A stretch of DNA of 64,000 nucleotides from Struthio camelus. Taxonomy: Eukaryota > Chordata > Aves > Struthioniformes > Struthionidae. Made by a program: the position numbers and the translations under genes. The notes below the pieces were generated by a model. It ran no database searches and had not been told where the DNA came from. It saw nothing but the letters and a program-made list of their open reading frames with translations. The stretch is taken from assembly GCF_040807025.1 (NCBI RefSeq), contig NC_090943.1, positions 25,883,213 to 25,947,212 on the forward strand, given 5' to 3'. Below are positions 47,306 to 60,400 of the stretch, piece after piece. Position 1 is the stretch's first letter, and each line of letters starts with the position of its first letter.

Positions 47306-48073
47306 TAATTAATTTTGCTGCTATATGTGCATGAGACTCTGCTCTTCAGAAACCTAGGGTCGAAATGTTCCCATAACAAAGGCTGAAATCCAGATGACAA
47401 CCACATGGCACTGGAGTCACCTGGTAGCTTTGGTACAGTCACACTTGTCTAGCATGCACACACACACATACTTGAATTTTATACCCCAAGGAGCTGAAGG
47501 CAGAGTTTAGAGGGTGGCCACTACAGAGTTCTGAGAAGCACATGTACAACCTTCAGCTCCCTGCCATCTAGAAATATCCATATGCGTCACAAGCCCCATG
47601 TAACTATACCCAGTAGTGTATGTGGTCCACTCCATTAGCTGATGCAAAAAGGAGGGATGGACGCAATAATGTGTGCTATATTGCACAAAGCTCCTACATC
47701 TACATTACAATTAAATCAAAGATTTTTCTTCAGACTATATTTAATCTGATCCCCTGGACTGAGCTTTCTCACCCTGAGATTTCTCACCTGTAACTTAAAG
47801 ATGTCCAAAGGACCATCTGTCAGACCCATGTATCTCCAGGAGATGTGAGAGCACATTTGGGCCAACACCTGGATTGACACTCTAGTTTAGTTTTCCCCAA
47901 AAAGGGTTCTATTTCATGCATAGTAAAACCTCTCTTTGAATGAAGCCAACACATAGCAGGGGACCATCAAGGGATTTGCTTCAAAATTGGACTACTACTC
48001 TGAACTAAAACACCAATATAGATGCTGCCAGTGCTCTCTCCATTAGATTTATCTGAGGTCAACATATCCTGTG

Positions 48074-48121
48074 CTTCCTGAAGTTTCTGAGATAGGCGAT
48101 CTGAGATCGCCTGTCAGGAAG
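48074..48121. repeat. nested inverted repeat with near-perfect 19-bp palindrome
   Basis: The inner arms AGGCGATCT (48094-48102) and AGATCGCCT (48104-48112) are perfect reverse complements around a single G. The outer arms CTTCCTGA (48074-48081) and TCAGGAAG (48114-48121) also pair, leaving a 12-nt bulge on the left and 1 nt on the right. The stem includes two CpGs in CpG-poor DNA. It is too short and too bulged for a standard microRNA precursor. Confidence 0.7.
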
Positions 48122-51100
48122 TCTGTAAATGTGGTGTTCAAACTTGCTACTTCTCATCTTAGCATGGATGGGGCTAAGGCCAAACACAGCCTGGCAAAAA
48201 TAAAAAAGTGAAGGAACTGCAAGGGGTCCAGCCTGTGAATGAGAAATCATCAACTCTGGTTTAGTGATGACTCAACTAACTGGCTAGCAGACAAACATAT
48301 GAGTGAGACTTACTGCCCAGGAAGTCTCTGGCCCATGGGGAGATGGTATACTGAAGTGCTGTAGTAGCTCTTCGAAATAGTCAGCAAATATTTGGCTGAA
48401 AACAGCCCTTCTGCTGTGAGATATTTAGACAAAAGAACACAGAGAGAGACCACAACCTTTCTGAACTCCTGCAAAAACAACTCTGGGCTCAGATTCAGAG
48501 GCCAAACTCCCTCACAGTTGTTTCAAAATGTGTTGCTTGCCTCTGTCTTAGCATCTTCTCAGTGCATCCTTCTCAGTTTCCATCATCTTCCTCCTTTATT
48601 CCAGAAGAAAAATGTCACTCTAAGCCATTTTGGGGCTCAAAGTCACTGCCAGTATTTTTGCTTTCAAGTGAGTACTATCATTTGCATTATATTTAAGTGG
48701 AACTTCTTCCTGTGAAAGAGCTTGGGTATTTGATGGCAGATGAAAGATGCATGTAAATTGTATCACCTGCACTTACTAGGGCTGAGTCTGTACCCAAAGG
48801 GAAATATATTCCCCAAGAGGGAGGAGTGGAGGACACATGTTGTTGATATCGTCTCCCTTAGGGCCCTATCAAGCATCCAGTACCACAGCTGGGCTGCTTG
48901 TTGTCCACGTTTTCTTGTCAGCCACTGTTCTTCCAGCTGGGGAAGTGACCCCACACAACTGGAGATATCACTCCGTCTTGCTCAAAAGTGAGCAAGAAAC
49001 TAATACTTGGCTATTGTCTTCAAATTACTGTACCCATTTGGAAAAAAAAAAAATGTTTTCCAGAGCTTCAATATGTTCTCCCACCTAAAATCTGTTAATT
49101 TGACCACTTGTTACCTAAAACAAGTGGAAGAAAAACTATGATAGCTTCTGTGGATCCAAAGGCATAATTTAATGGCTTTTAAATCAGCAGGGTTATTTTT
49201 GGAAAATATCATTCCAAAATAGTCATCCTTCAGGAACCACTCAGTAAATCCCAGTGACTGAGCACCTGCAGACCTTCTTTATAGCGCCAATCCTCAATCA
49301 TCTACTGTTCGTCTTAGACTTACCCTAGAAATTGGAAGTATTCTGAGGATCACATAAGCATTCTTTCTAAAGTTTTTTTTTTCCTTCCCAATCTGCCATG
49401 TTATTCTGGACTCATTCCAGTGAAAATATGGCATTGTGACACATGGATCCTCCCCTCAGGATCCATTTCAGCCTCGCTTGTGTTTCTGACTCTGACAGAC
49501 AACACACCGCTCTATTTTGTGGGGCTGGTCTGATGACAGGCTTGTCAGTTTTTGACAAGGAGTCCCCAGACACACAGATTTGCCTCTTCCTGATAATAGT
49601 ATGAATTTTCAGTCCTTCCACTTCTGTTCTGCCTTCTATCTGCAGGTCTTTCTCCCTTCTGTTCCCGTTCTCTCACACCATCTTCTGTATCCTGTCATTT
49701 ATCCTCAGACTTCTCTATCTACACTATCTTCTGAGTTTTTAGGGGGAAAGGGTTATTTATTTTGGACATAAGTGTTCTTCCCTTCTTCCTTCCTACCTTA
49801 CTGTCTTTTTCTCATCATTCTCCAGCAAATCCTTTCATCAGCTGTTTCTTTTCAACCAGCCAATATCTTCTTTGGCTTTATCACAGGCTTCTCCCCATCA
49901 GGTCTCTGTCTTCATCTGAGGACCTACATCCCACAGAAAAGTTCCAGCCTTTGGGGGCACTCCCAGAGTTACTATTCAGCCATTTAAGGCAATGCTATTT
50001 ATCTGATAGGGCATCTCAACAAATACTTTTTAATAGCTATCAGATTAGTGATGATCAAGAGTCACTTGCACATACCTGTTAAGTTTATGGCAATATACAT
50101 TAGAATATTTGAATTTCTGGTGTCCCAGGACTGTGTAGTTAATGGTTATAGATTTAAGCATTCTTGCACGGTACTGTTGAGTCAAATACATAAAATCTGA
50201 AATGTTTCTGTTTCATTTTGAACATGCCATAATAATCTAGTTTCACTCACAAATGAATGTTATTCTTAATTTTTAGGTACAAAGAAAAAATTAAAGAAAA
50301 CAGATCAATATTTACTCAAACAATTATAATTTTGAACAAAATCCCCAAGATGAAATGCGTCTGGAGGCAAAAGGAAAAGTCTTCTCCAGTAAAATTGAAG
50401 GGATGACTGCTGCTTCTGCCTGGAAACTCAGGAAAAATACCCTCGTCTTGCAGAACTTTTTACGAAATCGGAGGCATAGTCCTCCAGATCCAGGAGCAGA
50501 CAGCACCTCCTTTACCTTCGCCAAACAGTTTCTTGACTAGACAGGGCACCTCCACCTGCCTGCGCTAAGCTGTAGCAGTTTGGTTCTACCCCTCCTTCAG
50601 CCCTGGCCACACATTGAGAGCGCAGTGCCCAAGCTGTTCAAGTCCTCTAAGAGGCTGATTCATCTATTCCTACTTCAGCAAGGGCTCTATTAGGAGGGAT
50701 ATATTACTGATAACACACTCATAACATATCTGTCCACCACATTTTTGCTCACTCACTCAACAACAGCACTTGGTAGGATGATTTCTTCAGACAGGTAAGA
50801 CCCCAATATAATGTAAGCAGCTTTCTCAGAGATACATAGCATACATATCAATGGCAACTGAGGCATCTGATCCATAATCAACTCTGTCTTGGTGCCGTTT
50901 CGTATTGCTCAAAAGTTTCAGTTTTTCCCTCATCCGTCATCACAGGAGCCTTGTTCTTCAGTGAATTCACTCCTGACAACTGTAAAAATCAGATTTAACC
51001 ACTGAAATTGTCTACTGATATACACCCGTTCTGGTCTTTGAGTGCAAAGAGAAACAGAAACAGGGAGAGAAGAGTTTTTATACAGGGAGCAGCTGTTAGG

Positions 51101-52878
51101 ATAGATTTGATAGGAACTAGAGACAGAAGTTGGGCTTAATGGGATCAGTCTTGAGAGCTGTGTGGACAGGCATGGCCTGGGAAGAGGCTGAGTCAAGCTT
51201 GGTTGAAGGATAGGAGAGAGACAGCAAACAGATGGAGAGGGAGACCTGATTGCAAATGGAAGCAATATTCTAATGGAAAATCAAATATAGAACTCAGCAG
51301 AAAGTACATTTTAACTTCATTTCCTATAACTTAATATATTAACCAATGTGATCGATTCTTATCAGCTTCATAAAACTGTCTTGTGAAGTTCACCTTAGTA
51401 CTTATAATGTAATTGTTATTACAGATTAATCTTGTACTTCCTCACTAATCAAGGCAAATCTAGGTAACAATTTATCCATTCCAAAATAATAAAAATTTCA
51501 TGTCTTCATTTTCTTTTCTAAATAACCAAATCAGATCACTGTGCCAATTCTGCATAATAGGCTAGCTTCTTCATAAGAGTGTAACAATGCAGTTCTCTTA
51601 AGACCTTTTTTTTTTGCATTCCTTTCTACCTTTTGCAAAGCTGAAACATCTAATTGTGCCAATAGAGTTTGTATAAAATACTTGCACAGTTCTTTATATT
51701 GAAGGAGAAATGATGCGCAGACTTCGTAGTGCAGACACTCCAAAACAGAGTACTTGGATTGCAGTGTTACAGATAGGAAGATCTTTAACATTAATATAAT
51801 ATCATCAATAAGAGAAGAATAGCCTACGTAAAACTTCCAAATGCTCTAGTGATACAGGAACCTCCTTGGAAAGGAAAACTTTCAACAAGATTCTCCCTAA
51901 GCAGAAGTGAGACATGGACTTCTGTAAGTCTGGTAAGTTCTGAAACTATTTCTTCCTTCCTTCATACATCAAGCAGTAAAAAGTACCATCTGCAGCTGTC
52001 TGATTGCAATTTAAATGATGTAAGCAGTTTCAAGCTGATCAAAAAATCACAATTGACTTTATTTCTGCTTGATTTTACCCTTCTCCACTTTTGATACTGA
52101 CCTGCTACTGTAAATGTAACCAAACTCTGTCTTGTCTTCTGTGTAGAACCAATCTCCTCTGATACCAAATTTTTAGCTTACTTCTGAGCAGTGATAGCTT
52201 CATTACACTGCCTGTTGTCTGGAAGAGAAAAATTTCTCAGGAATGAGGACTCTGTTATTGCATGTAAGGAGAAAAATAAGTCTTCCTGAACCAAAGCAAT
52301 GGTACAAGATTAAAAATGTCCTGATGCTATCAGCAGTTGCATCCAGGGAATAAATATGGGTGCCAGAGACCTAACCTAGCTCATTTCATTTTTTCATGGT
52401 TATCTGATGATGGAGAGGACAAACTCTGACTTCACAGGGAAAATGATCTAACTAACTTCAGTTGGAATCAGGTGAGTAGCACATCAGTAATCTGGAAGAC
52501 AAAGAGAATAATGCTATTCTTGAGTTTTTCTGAGTTACCTTTGAATATTCAGGAAGCAGTGACATAGTTTTTAACTTCATTTAAATCCTTTTCTAATGAC
52601 AGTAAACTCATGATTCATTTCTAACATCAAAACTGTGAAAAAAGACAACAAGAAGATAGAATAACTACTCCTGGAAGACACCTCAGAGTTTCAGGATGTA
52701 TCCAGTGAAAACAGAAAGATTTTTTTAAAGGGCAGAATTATAGTGATTATGTTTTTTTAACTTGTGTGTACTGTGCATGGGGCATTGTATCTACTTTAAA
52801 ACCTGGATTGCCTGCAGCAGTCTTCATTACAAGAGTAAAACCAATAATGAATGTACTAGCATTAATCAGAGAAGAGAA

Positions 52879-52911
52879 ATGCCTGAGTAATGCCTGAGAA
52901 ATGTCTGAGTA
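52879..52911 (+). repeat. 11-bp tandem repeat, three copies
   Basis: Three adjacent 11-nt units read ATGCCTGAGTA, ATGCCTGAGAA and ATGTCTGAGTA. It is a short local slippage or duplication product with no recognised role. Confidence 0.8.
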
Positions 52912-53260
52912 GTCAGAAAAATTGTGAGATACACTTTTTCATTATTGTTTTAAATGAAATCGACATATTTTAAGTAATAGTTTTCTAAATGGGATGCACT
53001 GATGTTCACTTTCAGTCATGCAGCTGAGACTGGCCCACCGTCACAAGCAGGACTCCCCTGGATCTTAAAGGAAGAGCTGTGAGGCCCAAAGACCGTTCTC
53101 CCTCCTCTTAGCACTCCCCTGAGCACAGAGATGAGCACACATTGCAGGCAGACCTACTTGGTGAGACATGACCTGACCCTATGGTGATCCAAAAACCAAA
53201 GTAGCAGATCATCAATTCAGAGCTAACGTATTTTATCTCTCAGTAGAAGTTATCTCACAC

Positions 53261-53290
53261 TATATATATATGTGTGTGTGTATGTGTGTG
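53261..53290 (+). repeat. (TA)n(TG)n compound microsatellite
   Basis: Five TA units are followed by five TG units, an interrupting TA and four TG units. The tract alternates purine and pyrimidine over about 30 nt. Confidence 0.93.
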
Positions 53291-54465
53291 AATATAACCA
53301 CAGCAATAAATCTTTTGCCTTGAGGGAACGAAGCAGAGCAAGCTTGTGTCTGTCTCTCTGGCCACTTATGTGTATGTTGACAATTGACTCATTTCACACA
53401 AGTCATCGAAGCATGTAGAACCTTCTAGTAATAAATATATGAACCCAAGTTCACTAAGACTGAACTGCTACAGCTCCTTTTGCCCCCTGAGCCAGCCATT
53501 ACCTCACTTAGTTTTACTGTAATTTCACTACTGCAGTTTCTCTACATCTTGCAGTTTCCCTATATCTTTCATTTTCCTCATTTTCTGAAAGGAAATCTAC
53601 TGTAGGAATCTTGATTTTTTGCTTCAGTAGATACTCTTCTTACTTTTTCAATATTTATTTCTAATGTTTAAAATTAGATTCCACATTCAGTATAATTGCA
53701 AAGGTGTCCCTCAGCCTTTTAAGTACTCTCTTAGGCCATCTCAAACACTTTTTTCCTCAAACAAGGAAAAGATCCCTCAGTCTTTCCTACTTTGTTAGTT
53801 TGGGTAGTTAACTACTGCCATGCAGAATACTGAAGATCAGTGAGATGCCTTTTACCATCACCTATTCCACTGACACTGTGATCTCACTGCAACCTGTTTT
53901 TTATTTTTATACCAGACATAATTGTAGTGATTTTTCTTAGGAATGTCTCAGGATTCTCTAAGCAGCTTGCATTCACAGAGAAAAAAAATATTTTTCATTA
54001 CTTTGCATTGATGTATATTTATCATCTACTGCAACCAGAAACTTAATAAGCAGAATACTTTTGAAGTCTCTGCACCCATCCAGTTTCTTGTAGCAACATT
54101 AGTAGTGTAAAATGCTCCATGTGAATTCTGCTCCTGATTCATCTCATCTACAAGGGTGGCATAGGGCAGAGGAACTTGTAACTTTGCAGCTGATATCTTC
54201 AGCTGTGAAACTGCTTTCTACTTGGCCAATTGGCCACCTGCCAGCCAAGTATAGCCAGAGCACTTTCAGAAGCAAGTCACATCTATCAGCTTAGTGTGCC
54301 CTACAGTGGAAAAATGCCCAGCTGGAAGACCCACAGAGCATCATAAAAGAACAGGAAAGAGCATGTGCCCTTCATTTTCAATTGACTAGTCCAAACCATG
54401 TATACTATATAGAGTATATAAATATAGGTAAAGGTACACATTTATTTCTCATGTGCATGTGTGCC

Positions 54466-54496
54466 TGAGAATATCTCATGTTTTGAGATATTCTCA
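54466..54496. repeat. 13-bp perfect hairpin with 5-nt loop
   Basis: TGAGAATATCTCA (54466-54478) and TGAGATATTCTCA (54484-54496) are perfect reverse complements around a 5-nt loop. It is the longest perfect short-loop inverted repeat I found. With base composition ignored, one of this length and spacing is expected in only a few percent or less of 64-kb windows. No mobile-element ends or gene flank it. Confidence 0.85.
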
Positions 54497-57400
54497 TGTA
54501 CTCTAAAAGCTAGGGAGAGTAAAATCACCTTATTAGAATTAGCTGTTAATTGTCAGTGGAAGTCTTCCTCAAAATGATTCCCTTTTTCTTTATTCTGTCT
54601 ACCGTCAACTTATTACACTATTCTGAAACATCTTAAGCCACAATTAATGCGTTAAGAGGAACTCTGACAAATGTTTTTAAAGGTTTTAAACAGAGCACTG
54701 TTGTGAATGCTTGTTTCTATGAGGAAGTAAGCTCTCTGGGAGTCACAGAAAGCTCGCAGAAAGTCAATCCTCAGAGATTATTCTTCTGTATTTATTCTAA
54801 GGGAAAAGTTATCCTCCTGGCTGTTTTAGGCATTGGTGTTTAGTAATGTCTGAAATAACTTCTCTGAAGATATAAAACTTGCTCTCAAAAATGTTTTCTA
54901 AACAGTTGTTCTCTTACTGTTCTGCTGTATCCCTCCCTCCATCTGAATATGATGTGCTTTGTCTCCCAGGGGATTTGCTTTTGAAATCCTATAAATAGCA
55001 TCAGGTTTACCAGTATTCCCATGCTTCCACGTAAGCAATAAATCCTAGAAGTGAGGTAATGAAGTTCTTGCCAGTTATCGGCGTTCTCCATGAACTAATG
55101 TAATAACAAAAACAAACTCATGATATATGTATGATCACCAGACAAATTATTAATACTCTTATTTCCACATGTAAAGGGGAAAGAAGTCTATAAGACGCCA
55201 TAACATGCAGAGTTAGACATACTCACTAAAGTCAATAGAAACATTTTCAATATTATAGAAATGTTTTAATGTTATAAGCTGCATTAGTCAAACAGATATA
55301 AAGGTGAAGGCTCTTTACAAAGAAAAAGTCTTTCATTAAAGTTGGTTTTTTTCTACTATTATTATGACTAACCTAAAATATAGTCCCTGTGTAGTTATGG
55401 AAACTGACAAACAAACAGACCTTTAAATGGAATGCTAATTTCCACAAGAAAATGGCATTTCTAATTTAAATGTAAGCTTTTCACATGAGCCTTATTAGCT
55501 GTGTTTTAATCTGCATTAGTCTGGTTAAAATATCCAATTTCCTTTTTTCTCCTTTGAGCCTACCAGTCTTTCTTTAGCCATTAGCAACAGCAATAGCAAT
55601 TAGCGACACCACTTCCAGCACAGTCATTTCAGGCTTAGCTGTGTAGGCTTCATGTTTAATGAATCCAAACATAACTAGGAAGGCATGAAATAGAAAATAT
55701 AATAATCACAGAGGATAATAATCGCAGCCTCCATGTAATAGCCCGCAGTAAATCTTACAGGTCCAATTCCTGGACTGTTTCAACTACAGTTCACTCATAG
55801 CTGTAAACGGTGAGGAAAAAAAATCTAACTTTTATGCCTTTTTTCTATAACTTTGTTCAACTCTGGGAAAAGCAGGAAGTTCATCTATGGCCTTCTTCAT
55901 GACTTAAAGCAGCCTTCACTTCTCCAGTCAGTCATTCCTTAGTAAAAGCTCTCAAAGAGGTCACTATGCAGATGGGAATTGTTGAGGAAAGCTCTGGATA
56001 TCAAGCCATACAAGGTACAGATATAGATACCATGTGAGGGAAAAGATTGCTCTGTTTTTTGAATAAATCCATATTTAGGTCCTATTATTATTATTCTCAT
56101 TATAAAAGGTGTGGTGAAGTTGGAAGTATGGTGGATGTGGAAGCATCAAGCTGTTAGGTGTCTTAGCTTGGAAATCTGTATGCATAAATATAATTTTAAC
56201 TGGTGCTCTTAATTCTAATGAAGTTCATGCCATTATCTGTGCACATATATCATTGCTCATGCCAGTGGGTAACCACCAGGAGTGCTACTTTACTTTGTAA
56301 AGCATTCTGCTTTAAAATTCCTTTCAGGTGTTACTCAGGTCATATTCTCTAAACTCCAGCAGCAATTCCTTATGTTCTCTGGCATTATCCTTATCAAAAA
56401 TACTGCTTGCTTTTTTGTTTGCATTTTTGAGGTAATAGAAAGTGGATTCAAGAGTACTGTGAAGAATATCATGCCCCAGAACTGGAGAGAAAATAAGCAA
56501 ATCCCTTTTCATGCAACATTTCCTGTGTCAACCCTGAAATCTCTTTTCTCAGTAGGTGAAAACAGATCTGAAATCAGCACATAAATATTTTTAATTTGGC
56601 CTCTGTGCTCTTTCTTCTGTTCCTATTGGCTACTGAGGAAACAGCACTTGATTGTTCTGATCCTGCTGCTGTGAGCCTTGAAAAGAAGAAAAAAAGCCAA
56701 AAAATAAGACGCAAAATTAAAGAAAAATATTTTAATCCTTCTCCTTCCCTCCACAACTCATCGGCTCTAGGTAGGGGAAGATGGCTTGTTCCCGTGAAAG
56801 ACAGTAGTAGTAACTGTCAGCGCTGGCCAAAGAACTTCAAGCAATATGGTCCAACGCAGCCTTCTAAAGTCATAGAGCATCGAATCAATGAAGAAACAGT
56901 CACAAATATTTTTACTTACCATCTCTTTCTCCAAGAAAACACTGGAAGATATTTTTGCTGCAAGCTCAAGGGACAAAGTGTGTGCACTTTCAAGACTTGA
57001 ACAGTTAAGTTGTTCTTTTTTGTGTTGTTTTTTTTCTCCCCTTTTCTTCTTTTATGAGACTGCTACAGACAATAAGTTATGGAAGAGTAAACTATTTTTC
57101 CAGACGTTAACAACAGGTAGAGATGCAATATCTAGCCCTTATCAGTATTTAGAAGAAACGTTTAGAAAGATAGAAAAGAGCTTACAGAATATTTTAACCA
57201 CAAGTCAAATAAATAAATAAAGGAAGCTAATGAAGCAGATTGCCTAACAAATCAGAAGTTTACAGAAAGAGAAAAAAAGGGAAAGGTAGAGCATATATGA
57301 AGTATAGGACTATCGGAGTTTTATAGTTAGCTAACATTATTCAATTTAAATTGACGTATCTGGGCAATGTTTGGTAAACTCCAAGGATAAAATATATCAA

Positions 57401-60400
57401 GACGTCTAACAGAATCACAGCATGAAAAGCACAGGACTAAAAGCCTAACAAATGATCAGATATAAGACTGAAATCGTAAGAACACAATCATAACTCGATT
57501 GTGTGAATGAATCTAGTGATAGAAGACATCATAAGATCTGTAGTACATATATGGAAAAGAAAAGTAGTGACCATATGAATTCATACACATTAAATGAGGG
57601 GAAATAATGTAAAAGAAAAGGTGACAGTGGTGATAAATTGAGAATAAGCTCTCAAGACAGCATGTAACAAATGCTACCCTCTCTTGCCTGCTGGATCTCC
57701 CCGCAGTAGATTGTATATTAAAGCAGATGTTGGCAGCTTTTGTGATTTCTTTCACCTCTCTCCAATCAGAAGTGTGTGCTCTGTTGCTATAATTGACAGC
57801 TGAAGTTGTTAACAACTGTATTTATTAACACAATTCTCTCAACTTGGGCCTTCAACTTCATATCAACCTTACAGTGAAACTTCTTTAGAAGGACATATCC
57901 CATTACAACATTACATACTGAAAGGTAACAACTTGTTTTATTAGCTTGTTCGGCATAGACTGTACAACAGAAACTACAGTGTGCATGAGAGGTAGACTAT
58001 CATCCTCAGGCTACCAATAAAATATACACATTTACACTGTCAGATGTATCAGTCACATACATGGTGCACTTTTGTTGGTTCATAAAATCCCTCTTGAGCA
58101 AAATCTGCTAGGTATAACATTACCACACATCCCCCTTAGACAAGACGACACGGAGACTTATGTGTAAGTGCATGTAAAAAAAATGAAAATAATTTTGGCA
58201 TGAAAAATCTCTGAATTCAAATTCTAAATTGTTTCCTAACTAGTTCTTCTGAGGAGCTTTTCTATGTGGTGATCTCCAAAAGCCATTCTATGTAACCTTG
58301 TTATGCTGATCTTTGCAGGAGTTACTAAAGTATTAGAAAATATTTAAAAATCCATTTCAGATAAGGTTTTACCAGTTATAAAGACAGCTTCAAATTTCTT
58401 CTACAAAACTACATTAAAAAAAAGGCTTCCATTTTGTAACTGTACTCAGGTATTTACAGGACATCATTTTCTCTTCCATAATCCTAGAGCTTTGCAGTGT
58501 AGACTCAATTAGCAAGGCATGGTTTGAAGTCGTACCTATGGGCTGAGCGCTACACACTGAGATGTCTATCACCTAATGATAATTCTATTATTAGGTAGAA
58601 GGCCTTACCCCCATCACTACCACATTATCAGGCACTTCTCCCTACCAGGTATATTGAAATGCACAGGTTCACTGCACTTCTAAATAGCAGATTATTTAAG
58701 CTAAGTGTCTAAACATAGGCTAAGTAAGTAAATCTTAAGTCTCAAACAGCAAATATGATTTTAGTTTTTTTCCTTATTTTCTCAAAGAACTCTTGAAGTG
58801 TGCTAGCATGCAAGGGTTTGTCTGTCTCAACACTATCCTTTATCAGCCAGCACTTGGTACTATGTTAGGCAAAGGAATATGGAAGAATGCCGGAAGCTGC
58901 TGTAACAAGCTGGGCCATGGGCCACTGCCTTCCAGAGAGAAAAGCTGCTTCCCAGAGCAGCAAGAAAGCTTGCTTTATAGCAGCTGCAGGAACTCGGCAG
59001 AAGGTGCTAGGTGCTGAGTGGCCACACGTGGTGCAAAACATAGGTTCTTAGTCAATTCCTGTAGGCCTGGAAAGTACTGTTGCCTATAAAAGACTTTCCA
59101 CTGCCTCCTCTAAGAATTCAAATTCTTTGCTTGAGTTTGGACTGATACCACCAATCAGTTGGCTCGCAGTATCCTGTACAGTGCGGTTACGTGCCATGAA
59201 GCTCTCCTCTGTGGGCTGGAACCATATCCCTTCTACCACTTTTTCCACTATGCTTTGGGCACTTCTCAGGAAAGACGCGTAAATCAAAAGGGAGGACTGC
59301 TGAATGATATAAGTGTTGCACAATTAAAAGCTCTGACTGACCTGTAGGAAAATGACTTTTCTCTTTTATTCAGCTGTAAGTGTCTGTCAAAGAAGATGCT
59401 GGCGGGCACAAGCGTGTGGAAGTTCAGTGCAGTCATAAGCTGACTTTTTTGAGGCAGGACTTCACCCTAACCTTTTTGCCCTGCCCTCAACATAGCAACT
59501 GTAATCAATTGGCTTGCCATTAATCTGATTTCATGCCCCCTTTGTGTTTGCATGGTGCTTTCTGTTCATGTCTTATACGTACTAGATACAAAAATACGTC
59601 CATTCTAGTTCTTCTTTAACCTTCCAGACTAACTTAGAGCTGCAGAAACAGAAGCCAACGTGAACCATTAATTGTTAGATCAACCAGTCCTAGTGTGGAA
59701 CAAAGCCCTAATCTACTGATCCCTATCACAGGCTAAGGAGACAGGTGGTACCAAACCTGTCTACTGCCTGTCTTTTTTAAGACTACCACTTTCTAGGCTG
59801 CCTTGTCAAAACTGAACCATTAACTAGAAGTATTAAACAGCCATGCTGGAATTCTCCATAGCACAAGGTAAGACACATATATGTACCTTCTTTCCTCGTT
59901 TCTCATGACCCTTATTATTCATAGGTAAGGGCCTCGACACAGACATATTTCTCTCTATATTGAACAGTCCTCGGCCTATCTGCATCAGACATAGCAAAGC
60001 TAGGAACATCAAAATAGTAACTGTGCTGAAGTTGCCAGATGCTATTCCTTCACTGGACTGTGCGTAGAAGGGACAAAGAGAGCGCTAGCTCCCAGAAACC
60101 AAGTAGAAAGAATAATATTTTTGAGGGAAGGTTATAATGTCAGGAGGAAAGAAAATTATTTTCCAGTCCAGAGAAGACCAGAGCAAAACTAATTCATCAT
60201 AACTTTGGTCTGCATCGTACAAAGAAAGCACTGTAGTTTTGTAGGAAAAGGCGTAAAGTTTGGTTTGGTTTTTGTTCAGCTAATAATAGCATGGAGGGAA
60301 ATCTTTCAAGGGAATTGGGGCACTATTGGAAGCCGCAACCGTACTTGAGACAGCAACAAGTCCCAGTAAACATCCATCAAAAGATAATGCTCTGTATTAT

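Larger units (their letters stand above)
46312..47378 (+). mobile_element. probable solo LTR of an endogenous retrovirus-like element
   Basis: The segment starts TGTTATGG and ends CCATAACA, perfect 8-bp inverted termini of the TG...CA type used by retroviral LTRs. An AATAAA signal (47300-47305) lies 73 bp before the end, a good distance for an R-U5 boundary. Upstream is a long U3-like region with two blocks of 21-bp tandem repeats. The following bases show no primer-binding site and there is no gag/pol-like frame nearby, so this would be a solo LTR left after recombination. The weak point is that the 5' and 3' flanks show no matching target-site duplication. An alternative start at 46881 has a 5-bp duplication, AAGGC, on both sides (46876-46880 and 47379-47383). 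The 3' end is more secure than the 5' end. Confidence 0.55.
47379..53260. other. unannotated DNA, no gene seen
   Basis: No gene is supported. Open frames are at most about 111 codons and lack recognisable domains. The stretch holds small inverted repeats (48074-48121; also ATGGATCC/GGATCCAT arms at 49443-49466) and an 11-bp tandem repeat at 52879. T-rich and A-rich tracts are frequent. Confidence 0.55.

Noticed and set aside
53305..53360. AATAAATC followed by retroviral U5-like sequence
   Set aside because: No inverted termini or target-site duplication could be found. A lone AATAAA is expected often in AT-rich DNA.
56596..57000. 134-codon frame with signal-peptide-like start
   Set aside because: It runs into a lysine-rich stretch coded by an A-rich tract, and there is no similarity to a known secreted protein.
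57405..57425. CAGAATCACAGCATG resembling a CR1 octamer tail
   Set aside because: No CR1 3' UTR follows in either orientation.
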